NCBI RefSeq assembly: GCF_000002235.5
Contig: NW_022145613.1
Coordinates: 15,989,883 to 16,053,882 of the forward strand
Direction of reading: 5' to 3'
From: Strongylocentrotus purpuratus
Lineage: Eukaryota > Echinodermata > Echinoidea > Camarodonta > Strongylocentrotidae
Length of the DNA: 64,000 nt
The notes beneath the pieces were generated by a model. That model saw only the letters and a program-made list of their open reading frames with translations, did no database searches and was not told the DNA's origin. The position numbers were made by a program, and so were the translations under genes. This document shows, one piece after another, positions 63,782 to 64,000 of the stretch (position 1 is the stretch's first letter; each line of letters begins with the position of its first letter).

Positions 63782-63962
63782 TAGGCGGTGTCACACACAA
63801 AAAATCCCTTAACAAAATTCCTTGAAATTCCTTTCAAGGGAGAATTTGTTTGCTTCGTTTGTGGATTTTTGAAGGGATAATTGATGACAGACAGCAATTA
63901 AGAGGATAACTAAAATCCGGATAACTAAAATCCGGATTTTTGCCTCTGTGTGACGACGCCTA
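63782..63962. mobile_element. Short MITE with TA borders
   Basis: TAGGCGGTGTCACACACAAA at left and gcctctgtgtgacgacgccTA at right. Inside, ggataactaaaatcc is duplicated in tandem. TA at both ends fits Tc1/mariner-like target sites. Confidence 0.75.
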
Positions 63963-64000
63963 TAATGATGCCTGCTATGCTTTCGTAGTTACAGGGTATT

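Noticed and set aside
1-64000. LTR retroelement, endogenous virus or Polinton copies
   Set aside because: No long terminal direct repeats, capsid, envelope or integrase-like blocks were recognised; the only reverse transcriptase traces are LINE-type.

Overview
The window is animal genomic DNA: AT-rich, intron-rich, with long (CT)n, (TTA)n and G/C homopolymer runs, several tRNA-derived SINEs and dense families of short inverted-repeat DNA transposons. Protein similarity and repeat style suggest a marine deuterostome, most likely an echinoderm such as a sea urchin. The phylum call is inference.

Region 1 (1-24.8 kb, + strand) holds the 3' two thirds of an NPC1 gene, the lysosomal/late-endosomal cholesterol exporter. 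Sixteen coding exons with GT-AG introns and matching phases join into 731 codons, running from the end of the middle luminal domain through the sterol-sensing domain and the Cys-rich luminal loop to a stop at 21126-21128. A long 3' UTR follows, with a poly(A) signal near 24.8 kb. The introns carry LINE and SINE remnants, TTAA-flanked MITEs and a nested hAT/Helitron insertion that bears a 157-bp tandem array rich in nuclear-receptor half-sites.

Region 2 (24.8-28.9 kb) is intergenic or 5' flank. It has a degenerate minisatellite, one orphan exon candidate (26922-27035) and a striking cluster of inverted repeats ending in a near-perfect 150-bp palindrome at about 28.2 kb.

Region 3 (28.9-48.4 kb, + strand) holds a complete five-exon aquaporin gene (288 aa). 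It is closest to the AQP4/AQP1 class but has NPV instead of NPA in loop B and a selectivity filter read as L/T/A/R. Its second intron, 10.9 kb long, is full of mobile-element copies, among them a 641-bp hAT insertion with an exact 8-bp target duplication.

Region 4 (48.4-64 kb) has no recognised protein-coding gene. It contains simple repeats, a hAT-related composite of about 5.6 kb (53153-58728) with an 8-bp target duplication, and two GC-richer, low-repeat stretches (about 49.9-50.6 kb and 61.3-62.5 kb). These two look like promoter or first-exon regions of further genes on the + strand, but this is unproven. The two identified genes are both membrane proteins on the same strand; nothing shows that they act together.
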